Positions 62,466 to 64,000 of a stretch of 64,000 nt of DNA are shown here, in pieces. Below the pieces are notes generated by a model. That model made no database searches, was not told the origin of the DNA, and saw only the letters and a program-made list of their open reading frames with translations. Location of the stretch: the NCBI RefSeq assembly GCF_003245365.1, contig NZ_NBIU01000003.1, forward strand, positions 1 through 64,000, in the 5' to 3' direction. The stretch's first letter is position 1; each line of letters begins with the position of its first letter. The DNA comes from Helicobacter valdiviensis. Lineage in GTDB: Bacteria; Campylobacterota; Campylobacteria; Campylobacterales; Helicobacteraceae. The position numbers and the translations under genes are program-made.

Positions 62466-63983
62466 TCACTCCGCTATCGCATAAGCACGCATTTCGCGAA
62501 TTACACTTACTTTGATTTCTCCTGGGTATTGCACTTTGCTTTCAATCTCTTTTGCGATTTCTCTAGCAAGTAGATAGGATTCATCATCACTAATCTCATC
62601 TGCTTTGACAATCACGCGTATTTCGCGTCCTGCATTAATTGCATAGGCATGAAGCACGCCAAGCTTAGAAGTGGCGATACTTTCTATCTCGCTAACGCGT
62701 TTTAGGTAAGTTTCTAGCACTTCACGCCTTGCACCTGGGCGTGCAGCAGAGAGTGCATCAGCAGCACATACTGCTGCTGCTTCTATGCTTTTTATCTCCT
62801 CATCTCCATGGTGAGAGAGAATCGCATTTAAAACGGTGGGATGTTCGTTATAGCGTCTGCAAATCTCAGCACCAAGTTCTACATGAGTGCCTTTAAATTC
62901 ATGGGTGCGTGCTTTGCCTATATCGTGCAGTAATCCCGCACGAGTTGCAAGCAAACAATCTCCCCCAAGCTCTGCTGCAATGATACCTGCTAGATTTGCT
63001 ACTTCTAGTGAGTGTGCAAGTGTATTTTGTCCATAGCTTGCACGGTAGCGGAGCTTTCCGATAAGCTTTTTGATTTCAGGGTGGATGTTGTTTAATCCCA
63101 AATCAAAAGTGATTCTATCTCCCTCATTGTAAATTTCTTCCTCAAATTCATCATAGCATTTTTGATAGGTTTCTTCTATTTTAGAGGGTTGTATTCTTCC
63201 ATCTTCTACTAATTTTTCTATGGTTTTTACAGCGATAGCTCTGCGATAGAGGTTATGCGAACTTACAACAATAACACCCGGAGTATCATCAATGATAATA
63301 TCCACACCACAAATCATTTCTAAAGATTTAATATTTCTTCCCTCTTTGCCTATAATTCTGGCCTTTAAATCATCGCTTGGAAGCACGATTGTGTGGATGA
63401 GGCGTTCTGCTGCAAATTCTCCTGCAAAGCGTGTTGTAGCTTGTGCTAGGATAAAGTTGGCTTTTTGTTTTGCCTCTTTTTTGGCTTCTTCTTCATAAGC
63501 TCTTGCAAGTTTTGCAAATTCATGTTTGTATTCTTCTTTTAAATGTTCTAATAAAATTTCTTTTGCTTCATTTTTAGAGAGGTAGCAAATATCTTGTGTT
63601 TTATGGATAAGTTCTTGTAAGGTTTGCTTGTATTGATTTTTTAGGTGTTTGATGGACTTTTTTTCATCTTGAAGGAGGCGTTTTTCTTTTTCTAGCTCTA
63701 GTTTTTCTAGCTCTAGTTTTTGTGTGGCTTTTAATTTCTCTTTTTCAAGTTGTAAATTTGCATTTTTGTGTTTTTCTTGTTCTGCTAACTCTAACTCTTT
63801 TGCCTTGATTGTTGCTTCTTGCAATTTTCTTTCTGCTTCATGCTCAATAGCTTTTGCTTTTGCTTTTGAGTTGGCTAAAAGAACTTCAGAGCTACTGCGT
63901 GAGAGCTTTCGCGAGATGAGGTAGCTTCCTCCTCCCGCGATGCAAGCAGAAAGAATGGAGCTTGTTATAACCCAAGTTACCAT
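62466..63983 (-). CDS. rny: Ribonuclease Y
   Basis: 505 residues. An N-terminal membrane helix (about 4-24) precedes a long Glu/Lys/Ala coiled coil (about 30-190), a KH domain with IGKEGRNIKSLE and an HD domain with HSLEV and HDIGK. It is an endoribonuclease that starts mRNA decay at the membrane. AAAGGA precedes the ATG. The gene is complete within the window. With RNase R at 5-7 kb the window encodes two main RNA-decay enzymes. Confidence 0.95.
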   Translation of the reverse strand: MVTWVITSSILSACIAGGGSYLISRKLSRSSSEVLLANSKAKAKAIEHEAERKLQEATIKAKELELAEQEKHKNANLQLEKEKLKATQKLELEKLELEKEKRLLQDEKKSIKHLKNQYKQTLQELIHKTQDICYLSKNEAKEILLEHLKEEYKHEFAKLARAYEEEAKKEAKQKANFILAQATTRFAGEFAAERLIHTIVLPSDDLKARIIGKEGRNIKSLEMICGVDIIIDDTPGVIVVSSHNLYRRAIAVKTIEKLVEDGRIQPSKIEETYQKCYDEFEEEIYNEGDRITFDLGLNNIHPEIKKLIGKLRYRASYGQNTLAHSLEVANLAGIIAAELGGDCLLATRAGLLHDIGKARTHEFKGTHVELGAEICRRYNEHPTVLNAILSHHGDEEIKSIEAAAVCAADALSAARPGARREVLETYLKRVSEIESIATSKLGVLHAYAINAGREIRVIVKADEISDDESYLLAREIAKEIESKVQYPGEIKVSVIREMRAYAIAE

Positions 63984-64000
63984 GGTTTTTCCTTTTAGAT

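Overview
The window looks like chromosome of a Helicobacter outside the H. pylori type, most likely an enterohepatic species (Campylobacterota). The DNA is AT-rich. Many gene blocks match H. pylori order as I remember it: rpsR-ssb-rpsF-holA-rnr; ispH-aroA-pheT-pheS next to a HIT gene; aspS-adk-ppa; ubiX-flgA; nrdB near pcm; rpsO-flhA-DHH gene. Genes for histidine (hisF) and branched-chain amino acid synthesis (ilvC), a selenocysteine tRNA and a complete TRAP transporter suggest a broader metabolism than H. pylori. The species is inference.

Layout. 0-1.5 kb: the N-terminal part of a filamentous-haemagglutinin-like secreted protein running off the left edge, with an upstream reading frame carrying a G12 tract. 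1.5-16.4 kb: housekeeping genes (heptose phosphatase, ribosomal proteins, SSB, Pol III delta, RNase R, an HDOD protein, an outer-membrane barrel, YceI, IspH, AroA, PheTS, HIT). 16.4-19 kb: an accessory patch with a NYN-domain protein, a wrecked YafQ-type toxin-antitoxin pair, and an intact zeta-like kinase with an overlapping partner gene. 19-30.8 kb: hydrolase, rsmE, flgL behind a sigma-54-type promoter, aspS-adk-ppa, a DctPQM TRAP transporter, ccdA. 30.8-34.4 kb: an operon of three GNAT acetyltransferase domains, two formyltransferases and one PIG-L deacetylase, with three poly-G tracts at its gene junctions. 34.4-52.9 kb: hisF, ubiX, flgA, copA, nrdB, a nitrilase-like gene, pcm, selC, ftsK (apparently with an AUU start), ilvC, a 1.3-kb stretch of decayed genes, rpsO, flhA, a DHH phosphoesterase and purN. 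53-62.4 kb: a surface-glycan locus with a CgtA-like GalNAc transferase, GT25, GT4, two GT2 enzymes, a fucosyltransferase-superfamily protein and a phase-variable phosphoethanolamine-transferase-like protein. 62.5-64 kb: RNase Y.

The strongest candidate for an undescribed system is the 30.8-34.4 kb operon. Its enzymes resemble those that exchange N-acyl groups (acetyl against formyl) on nucleotide-activated amino sugars such as pseudaminic acid precursors. Each poly-G tract lies after a complete catalytic domain. A change of one or two G would create stop/start coupling to the next gene (tracts 1 and 2) or fuse a formyltransferase to an acetyltransferase (tract 3). In the sequence given, none of the three tracts is in the coupling or fusion register. 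Five G tracts of 9-12 bases are present in the window, all in or beside genes for surface or secreted products.
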